Origin: Bdellovibrionales bacterium
GTDB taxonomy: Bacteria; Bdellovibrionota; Bdellovibrionia; Bdellovibrionales; UBA1609
Reading direction: 5' to 3'
Assembly (NCBI GenBank): GCA_007121385.1
Contig: SKLV01000030.1
Coordinates: 1 to 50,986 of the forward strand
Length of the DNA: 50,986 bases
Part shown: positions 32,742-41,200 of the stretch, one piece after another
How the letters are laid out: every line of letters begins with the position of its first letter
How positions within the stretch are numbered: position 1 is the stretch's first letter
Notes under the pieces: model-generated
Told to the model about the DNA's origin: nothing
Database searches by the model: none
Seen by the model: the letters and a program-made list of their open reading frames with translations, nothing else
Made by a program: the position numbers and the translations under genes

Positions 32742-33869
32742 TTAGCTCTGTTCCCTAACATGAAGATTTTCAGTGGGCAAGGACTCAGACTCAAGGCTCA
32801 GCTCCCTTTGCAGCCATTCAGTGGCTTTAAAGGCCATATCCAGGGCGGCCTCAAGGCCTTGGGCTGAGCTGAGAGTGGGGCTGGCCAGATAGAGATTTTT
32901 GATCTCGGGAAGTTGATTTTCCACTTTTGTCTTAAGCTGAATTCTGCCCTGAGTTTCGGGACTTAGGGTGATTTTTTCGCCGATAATGGCACCCTCATCC
33001 AGCTGAAAGGCCCGCCTCACCAGCTTTTTCATATGGCGGAGGGCCTCGCCCACAAACTCACTGTCCTCACTGAACTCACTGGGGACAAAGCCCAGCCAAG
33101 AGGAGCATTTCTCTTGGGGGAAAAAGCGGCCCACGCAGGGTTCGGGCTCAGTCTTGGTCCCCAACAGAAACAAAAGCCCCGGTTCAGTCATGGGGAAGGG
33201 CTCTTGATGCTGGAGGTGGAGGCTGATGGCTGTCCAGGCTTTGGCTTTGGCCAGCATCTGGCGACTGCGCTGGTTTAAGTCTTGGCCCAGAAAGAGCTCG
33301 TTGACCCCGCTGACAGGGGCGGTAAAGACAAAGCTCCTGGCCATGATCTTACGGTCCGCATTGATCACAGCCGCCTGGACCAGCCCCTCGCTCACCTCAA
33401 AGGAAGTGACCTCAGCCAAAGTCATGATTTGCGAGGAGAGGGGCTCCAGCAACTGCTCCACCCAATAATCCGGCTGACTCTTGAGCTCAATTGCCTGGCT
33501 CTGGTTAAAGTGAGAGAAGAGCTCCAGGGATTTGAGGTCCAAGTCCGCAAATCCCACAAAGGGTTTGAGTTCGCCACCCTTGGCAATTTGAGGAGCCTGT
33601 TCCAGACTCTCTCCGGCCAAACTGTCCTGGAGCAGGGTCCCCAATTGCTCCAGCCTTTCTCGGGCTAAGGGACTTTCTGGAATAAATCCCAGGGAAGAGG
33701 GAAGTCGGCCAAACTGGGTGATATTAGGGCGCAAACTGCCCCCCGCCACATCTCGGGCCTCTAAAACCAGAAACTTTAAGCCCAGTTGACGGCATTGGGC
33801 CCCCAGGCTGAGCCCGGTGAGTCCAGAGCCCACAATCACCACATCGTAAACTTCAGGATTTTTTGCCAT
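32742..33869 (-). CDS. FAD-dependent oxidoreductase of the amine-oxidase/protoporphyrinogen-oxidase fold
   Basis: A 375-residue flavoprotein-like enzyme. The N-terminus holds the dinucleotide-binding motif VVIVGSGLTGLSLGAQ, with acidic residue in LVLEARDVAGGSL, as in amine oxidases and phytoene-desaturase-like proteins. The C-terminal FAD-binding stretch is visible as LYLASPTLSSAQGLEAALDMAFKA (split here: ASPTLSS, GLEAAL). Substrate unknown; the protein is shorter than HemG/HemY (about 450). It is 23 bp downstream of the CFI-box gene. Confidence 0.8.
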   Translation of the reverse strand: MAKNPEVYDVVIVGSGLTGLSLGAQCRQLGLKFLVLEARDVAGGSLRPNITQFGRLPSSLGFIPESPLARERLEQLGTLLQDSLAGESLEQAPQIAKGGELKPFVGFADLDLKSLELFSHFNQSQAIELKSQPDYWVEQLLEPLSSQIMTLAEVTSFEVSEGLVQAAVINADRKIMARSFVFTAPVSGVNELFLGQDLNQRSRQMLAKAKAWTAISLHLQHQEPFPMTEPGLLFLLGTKTEPEPCVGRFFPQEKCSSWLGFVPSEFSEDSEFVGEALRHMKKLVRRAFQLDEGAIIGEKITLSPETQGRIQLKTKVENQLPEIKNLYLASPTLSSAQGLEAALDMAFKATEWLQRELSLESESLPTENLHVREQS

Positions 33870-33892
33870 AGTCTTAATGCTTTAACGGCTTT

Positions 33893-34783
33893 TTAAAGGG
33901 GATCAAGATGATTTTTTATGCGCTCCGCAGTATAGCTGAGGGCTTTCTTGAGGCTTCGGCGCAGAGGGCGGTTGAGGGAGTTTTCTCGACGCAAGCCTCG
34001 GGCTATGGGTGGAGAGACTCTTTCATACAAAAAGACCAGTCCTCTGCCTAAGGCATGGGAGCGCAGCTTTTCATCACGAAAGCGACGCAAGAGCAGTACC
34101 TCTGGGGCCTCTGAGTCGGCAAAGACCGCTGAGGCAATAAAGCAGCGGGCGATAGAAATTTTGGACTTACGCAAAAAATCTTTCACGATTTGGGGGTTTT
34201 TAGACTGGCGTAAAAAGCCCTCGGCCGCCTTGGAAACTTCATGTTGTATAGTGCTGAAGGGTAAAAACAAGCTGAGCTTTTCTGCCGACTCTGCCATGCG
34301 GGTTACATATCTTGGAGAGCTGTCATAGATGCGCATCAGATCCCACAGCACGGAAGTGATGACGGTGATTTCTTTGGAACGACGGGAGTTGTTAAAGATC
34401 TCTGGACTGAGCTGCCCCTTTTTTTTCTGAAAGACCACTTCCAGACTGCGCAAATATTTTTCGTAGGAGATGGCGGCCTGGGCGTAGTGGCGGTTCTTCA
34501 TATGTTCTTGGGCCTCTTTGATCAGGTGAACTCGATTTTTCCATAAAATCGCCCGGTTTTTATCCCGGTTCGCCTGCTCAATTCTCAATTTCATGCCCTG
34601 AGAAATCTTCCCGCTCAGCTCTTTAATACAGTTGCCACAGACGGCAGGAGGCATTTCACTCTCATCCACTCCGGTGGATTTAAGGGCCACCCGAGTTCCC
34701 GTATCCACGGGCTTGAGCTCAGTGGTCTGACTGTTACACCGCGGGCAGGTGATATTTTTTTGCAGTTGCTCGGACTCCGCCAT
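33893..34783 (-). CDS. zinc-ribbon and CFI-box C-terminal domain protein
   Basis: A 296-residue protein of unknown function. The N-terminus has paired cysteines for a zinc ribbon (CPRC at 13-16 and CGNC near 49-52). A helical middle part (about 85-200) resembles TPR-like helices (MKNRHYAQAAISYEKYLRSL). The C-terminal 80 residues match the CFI-box type domain: CFIASAVFADSEAPEVLLL, RRFRDEKLRSHALGRG, FLYERVSPPIA. This box is normally seen as CFIATAAYGS; here the core is shifted to CFIASAVFAD. It lies between priA and the FAD enzyme; gaps of 33 and 23 bp suggest one operon. Confidence 0.75.
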   Translation of the reverse strand: MAESEQLQKNITCPRCNSQTTELKPVDTGTRVALKSTGVDESEMPPAVCGNCIKELSGKISQGMKLRIEQANRDKNRAILWKNRVHLIKEAQEHMKNRHYAQAAISYEKYLRSLEVVFQKKKGQLSPEIFNNSRRSKEITVITSVLWDLMRIYDSSPRYVTRMAESAEKLSLFLPFSTIQHEVSKAAEGFLRQSKNPQIVKDFLRKSKISIARCFIASAVFADSEAPEVLLLRRFRDEKLRSHALGRGLVFLYERVSPPIARGLRRENSLNRPLRRSLKKALSYTAERIKNHLDPL

Positions 34784-34816
34784 GGTCTTTAATTTATCGG
34801 TTGGGCTAGGTCCTTC

Positions 34817-36874
34817 TTAGAGCATATTCATGGGATCAATATCAATCTGAACTTTGGTCCCAGGGGGTAGCCATTTTTGCCCCTCCAGCAGCTGCTGCAA
34901 AAACCCCCTGATGATCTGTGGCTGGGGAGCCTTGATCAACATTTGATGGCGGTATTTGTTGCGCAATTTAAGCAGAGGGGCAGGAGCAGGACCTAAAAAC
35001 TGCAGATCCGCATAGGCTTTATTCAGCTCTTTGAGCTTTTCCGCCCTCAGGTAAAGTCGGTCCGAGGCCTGGTCCAAAGCGACCAGACTTTGGGCTTGAA
35101 GGCGCAGCAGAGCCAAGCGGCCAAAAGGGGGGTAGGACAGGGCCTGTCTGGCCGCCAGCTCCTGCTCGGCAAAACCGGCGTAGTCGTTATTGAGACTGTA
35201 GAGGACACTGGGGTGAGAGGGGTTGTAAGTTTGAATGATCACTCGCCCCCTCTCTAAGCTGTGACGACCACTGCGCCCACTCACCTGGGTGAGAAGCTGA
35301 AAGCTGCGCTCGCTGGAGCGAAAGTCAGGGAGGTTAAATCCCACATCGGCCAAAATCAGTCCCACCAAGGTTAGGCCGGGAAAGTCTAAGCCCTTGGCAA
35401 TCATCTGGGTGCCGATCAGCACATCCACTTGCCTGTCCTCTACGGAGCGAATCAGCTCCTCCAGGTCCTGACGGGAGTGGATCTCGTCTCGGTCGGCTCG
35501 GGCCAATCGGGCTTCGGGAAAGAGTCGGGCGATATCGGCCTCAATCAACTCGGTGCCCATGCCCAGAGCCTTGACCTCTCCATCTGGACAGGAGGGGCAA
35601 TCCTCTTTCATCACCTGGGTGTAGTCGCAGTAGTGGCAAACCAGATCCTGTTTGCGGTGGAGGGTGAGGGAGATGGCGCAGTTGGGGCACTCATAGACAA
35701 AGCCGCAGGCCGAACATTGAGCCGTTTGGGCCACTCCTCGGCGATTGAGAAAAAGGGCCACCTGCTCCCTGCGCTCCAGGGTCTTTTCAATTTCCTCGTA
35801 GAGTTCAGAGCTCAGCCAAAAGGGCAGCTCCTCAGCCTCTGCGGCTCCCTCAGGATCTCTTCGCTGTCGCCGGGTTTCGCGGAGATCCACCACCCGAATC
35901 TGTGGCATTTGTCTTTCCGCCACTCGGTGCTGCATTTGGTGTAAGAGGTAGCGCCCCTCTTGGGCATTTTTCCAGGACTCCAAAGAGGGAGTGGCCGAAC
36001 CCAAAATAATGGGACAGTTGTGCATCTTTGCTAAGACAATGGCGGCATCCCGAGCGTGGTAGCGCAGCTTTTCGTCCTGTTTGAAGCTGGCCTCGTGCTC
36101 CTCATCCAAAATCACCAGGCCCCATCGCGGCAGGGGGCAAAACAGGGCTGAGCGGGCCCCGATCAGGATTTTCTTCTCCCCGTCCACCATCTCCCACCAC
36201 TGGTTGGTTTTTTCCCTTTCGGTCAGATGGGAGTGGATCACCGCCACTTGACCTGGAAAGCGAGCCGAAAAGCGAGCCACCAGCTGGGGAGTCAAAGAGA
36301 TCTCGGGCACTAGCACCAAGGCCGGCTCCCCCCGAGCTAAAGTGTCCTCAAGAAGTCTTAAATAGATTTCTGTCTTCCCCGAGCCGGTCACCCCATGCAG
36401 AAGATGAACCTGAAAGTCGGAGTGAGATTGAATGGCTTCAAGACAGGATTTTTGCTCTGAGGTCAGCTCGGGAGGCTTCTGAGGGCCCATGGGGGCCTGG
36501 GGCACCAGAGGAGCTGTTTCAGCTTTGCGGGCTCGTCCCCCCTTTTTTAAGGGAGGGAAAGCCAAAGAGGTCACCTGTCCAATCGGGTGCATGTAGTAGT
36601 CGCTCAGCCAATCGAGCCAGCGCAAAAAGCTCTCGGGCAATCGGGGGTGCTCATCAAGGGCTTCGGTGATCTTTTTGATTTCGTAGGGACCAGGTTCTGG
36701 GGAAGAGGAAAAAATCACACCTTGGGCGCTGCGGGAGCCCAAGGGGAGACGCACCGACTGACCCCGTTCAAAGCTCAGACCCTCAGGAGCTGAGTAGGTC
36801 AGAAGCCCCTTTAAGGGTGCGTTGACAGCCACTTGGTAGTAGGGGCCGGAGATCTGGCTCAGTGAGGAGTTCAT
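34817..36874 (-). CDS. priA: primosomal replication-restart helicase PriA
   Basis: 3'-5' DNA helicase that reloads the replisome at stalled forks. The 685-residue protein has the 3'-DNA-binding domain, Walker A HGVTGSGKTEIYLR (about 160-175), DEEHEASFKQ, GSATPSLES, then the zinc-binding region with paired cysteines (CSACGFVYECPNC and CHYCDY...CPSC), and helicase motifs GTQMIAKGLDFPG and QVSGRSGRHSLERG. Length is normal. It is followed by the CFI-box gene and preceded by galU (24 bp), all on the minus strand. Confidence 0.96.
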   Translation of the reverse strand: MNSSLSQISGPYYQVAVNAPLKGLLTYSAPEGLSFERGQSVRLPLGSRSAQGVIFSSSPEPGPYEIKKITEALDEHPRLPESFLRWLDWLSDYYMHPIGQVTSLAFPPLKKGGRARKAETAPLVPQAPMGPQKPPELTSEQKSCLEAIQSHSDFQVHLLHGVTGSGKTEIYLRLLEDTLARGEPALVLVPEISLTPQLVARFSARFPGQVAVIHSHLTEREKTNQWWEMVDGEKKILIGARSALFCPLPRWGLVILDEEHEASFKQDEKLRYHARDAAIVLAKMHNCPIILGSATPSLESWKNAQEGRYLLHQMQHRVAERQMPQIRVVDLRETRRQRRDPEGAAEAEELPFWLSSELYEEIEKTLERREQVALFLNRRGVAQTAQCSACGFVYECPNCAISLTLHRKQDLVCHYCDYTQVMKEDCPSCPDGEVKALGMGTELIEADIARLFPEARLARADRDEIHSRQDLEELIRSVEDRQVDVLIGTQMIAKGLDFPGLTLVGLILADVGFNLPDFRSSERSFQLLTQVSGRSGRHSLERGRVIIQTYNPSHPSVLYSLNNDYAGFAEQELAARQALSYPPFGRLALLRLQAQSLVALDQASDRLYLRAEKLKELNKAYADLQFLGPAPAPLLKLRNKYRHQMLIKAPQPQIIRGFLQQLLEGQKWLPPGTKVQIDIDPMNML

Positions 36875-36898
36875 AGGCAGGGGGTCCTCTTCCAGCTT

Positions 36899-38647
36899 TT
36901 AGCGAAAGCGGGAGTAAAAATCCCGAATTAGTTCATGATCAGTCATTCGCAAAGGCTCAGTGTTTTGAGCTTGGGTGCGTAGCTCTGCCGGATTGACCAG
37001 GCGCTGACTTTGGGCGTTTTGGGGCAGAGACCTGACCGAGGTCACCTGAACTCGCGCCTGACGCTGACCCCCGGCCCAGGAGATCTCGCGCAGACGGGGC
37101 ATCCACAGACTCCGAGCAAAGGCCTCATAGTCATTGGCCCGAATCAAAACCTCGGAGGGGAGTCTCAGCTTGCGGATCACAAACTGATCTTGCTCAATCC
37201 ACAGGCCTGGCAGCAGCTCAGGACTGTTGAGGGGGGTGGGGGTGCCAAAGGCGTAAGCCACCCCTCCTCCAGTTCGAGACAGGCGGACAAAACTCCCCGC
37301 CTCTTCCTCTGTCTCAGGGGGGAGAATATTGGCCTGGGCCAAAAGGGAGCGAATAGTACTTGAGCGCCGGTAGTGAAAGTAGGGCTCGTGCCAATCGCCC
37401 CCCAATCGGGAGCTGCGCACTTGCCCATCGCTGTCCACCAAATGGCGTTGGTGGGCATCATAGACCAGGGTCATCTTCACCAGGCCCTCCAAAAAGCCCC
37501 GGCCCTCCACCTCCACCCGCATCTGGTACTCATCGCGAATGGTCCAGCGCTCACGCAAGACCAGAGGTTCTGCCTCAGTTTGCAGAATCACATCCTGTTC
37601 AATCTGGTAAAAGCCATTGCCGTTGTTGAGGCCCGTGCGAGACAAAATCATACCAGGATCTGGAATATAGGCCGAGGCCTGGGGACTCCAGCCCCCAGTC
37701 ATCATCAAGAGACCTGTGGTCAAAGCCAGCAGCAGACTCTGAAACCAATTTTGATTTCGGCCCACAAAATCCTTTAAAAATTGGCGAAAGCCCTCCCCCA
37801 AATCCGGGTGTTCAGCCGCCAACTCCACATTGGCCTGCAGATAGCCCAGGCGATCGCCAGCATCAAAGCGGCGGGCTTCAAGAGTCGTGGCCAAAAGACC
37901 TTCATTCTGTGCTAGAGCTGTCATCCCATCGGTCAGTTGGATCTCTCCATTCACTCCGGGGCCCACCTCTTTCAAGTGAGAGAAAATGGCCGAGTCAAAG
38001 ACATAGCGTCCGGGCAGGGCCCACTGACTGGGGGCCTTTTCCGGTTGGGGTTTCTCCACCACCGAGCGAATGCGCAGCAGGCCCCCTGCCTCCTCTTGGG
38101 CCTCCACAATTCCGTACTTGGCGGTTTCGGCCAAAGGCACCTGCATGACGGCCACACAGGAGGTCTCTTGCTCTCCATGCACTTGGCAGAGCTGTTGGAT
38201 GGCCGAGGGCTGATCCGCAGGGGTGATCATCAGCTCGTCCCCCAAAAGCAGGGCAAAGGGCTCTTGCCCCACCACGGGTTCGGCACATAAGACAGCATGA
38301 CCCAGACCTTTGGCCTGCTTTTGCCGCAGACTGATCACTTCCACCATGTCCTTCACTCCAGAAATTCTCTCCAACAGGTCCTGTTTTCCGGCTTTTAGCA
38401 GCTGATCCTCCAGCTCATAGGAGGTGTCAAAAAAGTCCTCAATGGCGGTCTTGCCCCGGCCAGCAATCAGCACCACCTGCTCAATGCCGGCACGGGCAAT
38501 TTCCTCTACGATGTAAAGGAGCCCCGGTTTGTCCACGATGGGCAGCATCTCTTTAGGCACACTTTTACTGGCCGGCAAAAAGCGGGTACCCAGACCGGCT
38601 ACGGGAATAACAGCTTTGCGAATGGAGTGAGGTTTTTGACTTTTCAT
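36899..38647 (-). CDS. galU: GalU (UTP-glucose-1-phosphate uridylyltransferase) joined in frame to a signal-peptide-like segment and an exported domain
   Basis: Residues 1-294 are a complete GalU, which makes UDP-glucose from UTP and glucose-1-phosphate: IPVAGLGTRFLPASKSVPKEM, PIVDKPGLLYIVEEI, LLGDELM, YGIVEAQ, GVNGEIQLTDGM and RFDAGDRLGYLQA. The normal C-terminus should fall near 294, but there is no stop. Residues 301-325 are hydrophobic (WFQSLLLALTTGLLMM), followed by SPQASA/Y, a good signal-peptidase site, then a 256-residue beta-rich domain I do not recognise. A GTG at 37765 with AAAGGA 4-5 nt upstream could start the second protein separately (288 residues). Thus either a membrane-bound fusion or two overlapping products. 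Confidence 0.85.
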   Translation of the reverse strand: MKSQKPHSIRKAVIPVAGLGTRFLPASKSVPKEMLPIVDKPGLLYIVEEIARAGIEQVVLIAGRGKTAIEDFFDTSYELEDQLLKAGKQDLLERISGVKDMVEVISLRQKQAKGLGHAVLCAEPVVGQEPFALLLGDELMITPADQPSAIQQLCQVHGEQETSCVAVMQVPLAETAKYGIVEAQEEAGGLLRIRSVVEKPQPEKAPSQWALPGRYVFDSAIFSHLKEVGPGVNGEIQLTDGMTALAQNEGLLATTLEARRFDAGDRLGYLQANVELAAEHPDLGEGFRQFLKDFVGRNQNWFQSLLLALTTGLLMMTGGWSPQASAYIPDPGMILSRTGLNNGNGFYQIEQDVILQTEAEPLVLRERWTIRDEYQMRVEVEGRGFLEGLVKMTLVYDAHQRHLVDSDGQVRSSRLGGDWHEPYFHYRRSSTIRSLLAQANILPPETEEEAGSFVRLSRTGGGVAYAFGTPTPLNSPELLPGLWIEQDQFVIRKLRLPSEVLIRANDYEAFARSLWMPRLREISWAGGQRQARVQVTSVRSLPQNAQSQRLVNPAELRTQAQNTEPLRMTDHELIRDFYSRFR

Positions 38648-38687
38648 AGCTTAGCAGAAGACCATAAGGCGGCGGCCAAGGCAAGGA

Positions 38688-38702
38688 TCTGGGGCCCCCA
38701 GA
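38688..38702. promoter_or_regulatory. 15-bp perfect palindrome in the galU/lipoprotein divergent gap
   Basis: TCTGGGGCCCCCAGA is perfectly symmetric about its central C. It lies 41 bp upstream of the galU ATG. An operator is possible; it has no T-tract for a terminator. Confidence 0.35.
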
Positions 38703-38742
38703 CCCATTCCCAGCCTTTGTCCCAATTTGAGACAGGGAAGCA

Positions 38743-38757
38743 AAAAGTTTAACTTTT
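38743..38757. promoter_or_regulatory. 15-bp AT-rich palindrome upstream of the lipoprotein gene
   Basis: AAAAGTTTAACTTTT is perfectly symmetric about its central T and lies 27 bp before the ATG at 38785, over the place where a -35 box would be. Candidate operator. Confidence 0.35.
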
Positions 38758-38784
38758 AGCGTCAGCCCCTGCTACCATATAAAA

Positions 38785-39990
38785 ATGAGAAAAATTCCCA
38801 TTTCCAAACACAAGCTTATGGGTCTGGGGACAGCTCTTATTGTCTCAAGCCTTCTCCTCTTCCAAAACTGTGACCAGCCTCTCCCCGGCGAGGAAGAGCA
38901 TATGCAGAGCTTCTACCGGTCTCTGCCCTTTGCCTACGAGACCAAGGTGGACACAGTGGCCCATATGAGCTGTGTAAACAGAAGTCCGCAAAGTGAAGAG
39001 CAGCTAAGAAACCTCTTTACCTTTTATGTGGGAGCTCACAGGCCCGGAACCGGAGTGCGTCTCAGCCCAGACTACTTAGAGAAGACTAAATATCTGAGAG
39101 TGGATGAGCTCCTGGACTCCCTGCGCAGCAGCCCCATTAACAGTCAAGCTCAGCCTCAGCTGTGGATACGACCCACCGCGAATCTTCAGGGTGCCTTTAT
39201 TCCAGATATAGGCTCTCCCGCAGAGGGAATGGACTACGACAACATGACATTTAACACCTTGGACAGTTGGGAGATTGCCCCTCAGCTTGTGCAGAGCCCG
39301 GGCTCGTTTTTGCGCTTTTTTGAGAGCAACAGCATTTCTGGTAGTAGAAGATTTGAAGGGCGACTCCGCTTAATGGGAGATGGCGATGAAGCCAGAGAGA
39401 ATATGATTATAGGTCTTAGTGGAGAGTCAATAAATCGTAATGGACAGCGAGAGGACAGCTATCTCAGCTTAAGTTTTTTGCGGGGCCCCCAGGGTAGCAC
39501 TGGGGTTTGGGCTCCTGAATCGGGAAACCCTGAGAGGCAGATTTTTGGCCAGGGTTTTGCTTTGAATCTAGCTCCCGCCCCAGGCTCTACTAATGCGGTG
39601 TTAAACCGGCGAGTGTTAAGCCAAGTGAGGGAGCACAATCTGGAATTGCCGTCGGGCAGCCAAGCCGTCCCAAGAACCTGGACCTGCCCTGAAAATTTGC
39701 GGTTTATGATTTTGCGCCCAGAGGATGTCGGAAGCCAAAATGCACTCTGTACTGAAGAGGACAATGAGAACAATATCGACCCTCGGATCATACAAATTCT
39801 CGATCTCAATTACTGGGCTGTGAGCCCCAGTGGACGCTGTATCTATCCCAGGGTTAATTCGGAGGGCAGGGTTCCGCCTCAGTGCTATGCCTCTGAGATC
39901 CAGACAGTGAATTACTCCGGCAGTCCTTGCGACCCCAAGGGCCGTGAGAATGCCTGCCCCCATTATTTCTCCATCTGCTACGCCCTTTAG
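38785..39990 (+). CDS. large predicted lipoprotein, unknown function
   Basis: A 401-residue protein with an N-terminal signal ending in FQNC (Cys29), a lipobox form I associate with Bdellovibrio-type bacteria. The mature part contains a helical region (QSEEQLRNLFTFYVGAHRPGTG), a predicted beta-rich central domain and a cysteine-bearing C-terminus (eight or so Cys, e.g. SGRCIYPRV, CPHYFSICY) likely disulfide-bonded outside the cytoplasm. No family recognised. ATG 38785 lacks a Shine-Dalgarno; TACCAT 6 nt upstream could be a -10 for a leaderless message. An internal ATG at 38818 is the alternative but would shorten the signal. Confidence 0.75.
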   Translation: MRKIPISKHKLMGLGTALIVSSLLLFQNCDQPLPGEEEHMQSFYRSLPFAYETKVDTVAHMSCVNRSPQSEEQLRNLFTFYVGAHRPGTGVRLSPDYLEKTKYLRVDELLDSLRSSPINSQAQPQLWIRPTANLQGAFIPDIGSPAEGMDYDNMTFNTLDSWEIAPQLVQSPGSFLRFFESNSISGSRRFEGRLRLMGDGDEARENMIIGLSGESINRNGQREDSYLSLSFLRGPQGSTGVWAPESGNPERQIFGQGFALNLAPAPGSTNAVLNRRVLSQVREHNLELPSGSQAVPRTWTCPENLRFMILRPEDVGSQNALCTEEDNENNIDPRIIQILDLNYWAVSPSGRCIYPRVNSEGRVPPQCYASEIQTVNYSGSPCDPKGRENACPHYFSICYAL

Positions 39991-40013
39991 ACTTTCCTTC
40001 AGGCTGGGGTCTC

Positions 40014-40034
40014 GGGCCTCTCTCCCAGAGGCCC
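40014..40034 (+). terminator. GC-rich hairpin after the large lipoprotein gene
   Basis: GGGCCTCT (40014-40021) pairs perfectly with AGAGGCCC (40027-40034) over a 5-nt loop, 24 bp after the stop. No T-tract follows, so it may be a Rho-dependent end or an mRNA-stabilising hairpin. Confidence 0.4.
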
Positions 40035-40110
40035 TCAATCACCGGATGACGCTGCTGCCAAAATTGGTGGTTCTTGAACTCTTTTCCAGACTCCTCTATA
40101 GCTGGAGATC

Positions 40111-41016
40111 GTGAACTCCTGCAAAATTAAACTCCCTCTCTTCTTATTGGTTCTTCTCTCTTTTTGGCTGGCAAAGCCTCTTAAGGCCCAGGTCTTTGTG
40201 GGGCCGACAGCAGCGGCCATGGGCAGTGCGGGAAGGGCCGGGGCTGAGGCCGCAGAGGGGGTTTTCTTTAACCCCGCTGTTTTGTCCCATATCCCCATGG
40301 TGAAGATGGGGGCTTTCTATTCCTCGGGTCAGCCCCAGTCCGGAGAAAGCCAGCAGACTCTGGCCTTTTCGCTGATTGATGGCAATCCAGAGGCCATTAT
40401 TCCAGGGGCCGTCAATTACTTGCGGCGCTCGCGAGATTTTGAAGCCGGCCCGGCCTGGAAAGAAGAGTTGTGGCAGGTCAGTGTGGGTCAGTTTGTCTTG
40501 CCTCGCTGGGCTTTGGGGGCCTCCCTTTTTCGTTTTTCAGCCCAACCGGAAGAGGCTTGGGGCGGCAGCTTCTCCCCCCCGGAGAGCTCCGCTCAGTGGA
40601 ATGGCAACTTAGGTCTGCTCTACACTCCCCGAGCAGATCTGGGTCTGGCCCTCACCTATCACAACTTGCTTCCCTCTAGCTCTCGGGTGGCTGAGGAGTT
40701 TCGCCTGATTCCCCATATGGGGTTGGGGGCCAACTACTTGCTCAGCGATTTCTTTCGGCTGCGGATGGACTTGGTCAAGTATCTGGATCGGAACCCGGAT
40801 AGCCGAATGAATGTGGCCTTTGGTTTTGAGAGTCTTTTTTCCGAGTTTTTTGCCCTCCGCCTGGGCTCCCACTGGGATGAGTTTCGCAGCCGCCACAGCT
40901 GGACCGCCGGCTTGGGCTTTCGCGGCCCCCGTTTTTTGCTGGATTACAGCCTGGAAAGGCATAGAGAGGGTGGCGGCGCAGTGCATAGCGTTGACTTGCG
41001 TCTGCCCTTTTGGTAG
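40111..41016 (+). CDS. outer-membrane beta-barrel protein (PorV/FadL-like pattern)
   Basis: A 301-residue protein with signal peptide (1-26, ending KAQ) and the motif GPTAAAMGSAGRAGAEAAEGVFFNPAVL, given here as its halves GPTAAAMGSAGRAG and GVFFNPAVL, which resembles the plug-like N-terminus of PorV/FadL/UPF0164 outer-membrane proteins. The remainder shows alternating strands (LGASLFRFSAQ, LGLALTYHNL, FLLDYSLERH) and ends in Phe-Trp, as expected for a BAM-assembled barrel. The start is GTG; a GGAG lies only 3 nt upstream, and no better start exists. Substrate unknown. Confidence 0.78.
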   Translation: MNSCKIKLPLFLLVLLSFWLAKPLKAQVFVGPTAAAMGSAGRAGAEAAEGVFFNPAVLSHIPMVKMGAFYSSGQPQSGESQQTLAFSLIDGNPEAIIPGAVNYLRRSRDFEAGPAWKEELWQVSVGQFVLPRWALGASLFRFSAQPEEAWGGSFSPPESSAQWNGNLGLLYTPRADLGLALTYHNLLPSSSRVAEEFRLIPHMGLGANYLLSDFFRLRMDLVKYLDRNPDSRMNVAFGFESLFSEFFALRLGSHWDEFRSRHSWTAGLGFRGPRFLLDYSLERHREGGGAVHSVDLRLPFW

Positions 41017-41062
41017 CTCTGCTCCCTGATTTTAAGGGTTTTTATTTTTTGGAGGTGGCCCC

Positions 41063-41194
41063 ATGGCTTCAGCAACCCAACAGACGACAACTATCCGCAA
41101 ACGCAAGCGCGCCGGAAAAGGGGCCAAGCGCAAGGCCCAATTGCGCAGTCAGGGGAGTACCAAATCCCAAGCCGAGCTCTTTGGCGACGAATAG
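41063..41194 (+). CDS. 43-residue basic protein
   Basis: The ATG at 41063 is preceded by GGAGGTGG at normal spacing and opens 43 codons ending in TAG. The product starts MASATQQTTTIRKRKRAGKG, then AKRKAQLRSQGSTKSQ and an acidic AELFGDE tail. Rich in Lys/Arg, with no hydrophobic helix, it resembles small nucleic-acid-binding proteins; no family recognised. It follows the barrel gene by 46 bp and converges on the TonB-type gene. The good ribosome site and protein-like composition support it. Confidence 0.7.
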   Translation: MASATQQTTTIRKRKRAGKGAKRKAQLRSQGSTKSQAELFGDE

Positions 41195-41200
41195 ACCTTA

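Noticed and set aside
35429-35944. 171-codon open frame antisense to priA
   Set aside because: It lies entirely opposite conserved PriA helicase motifs, and its translation has no domain-like features.
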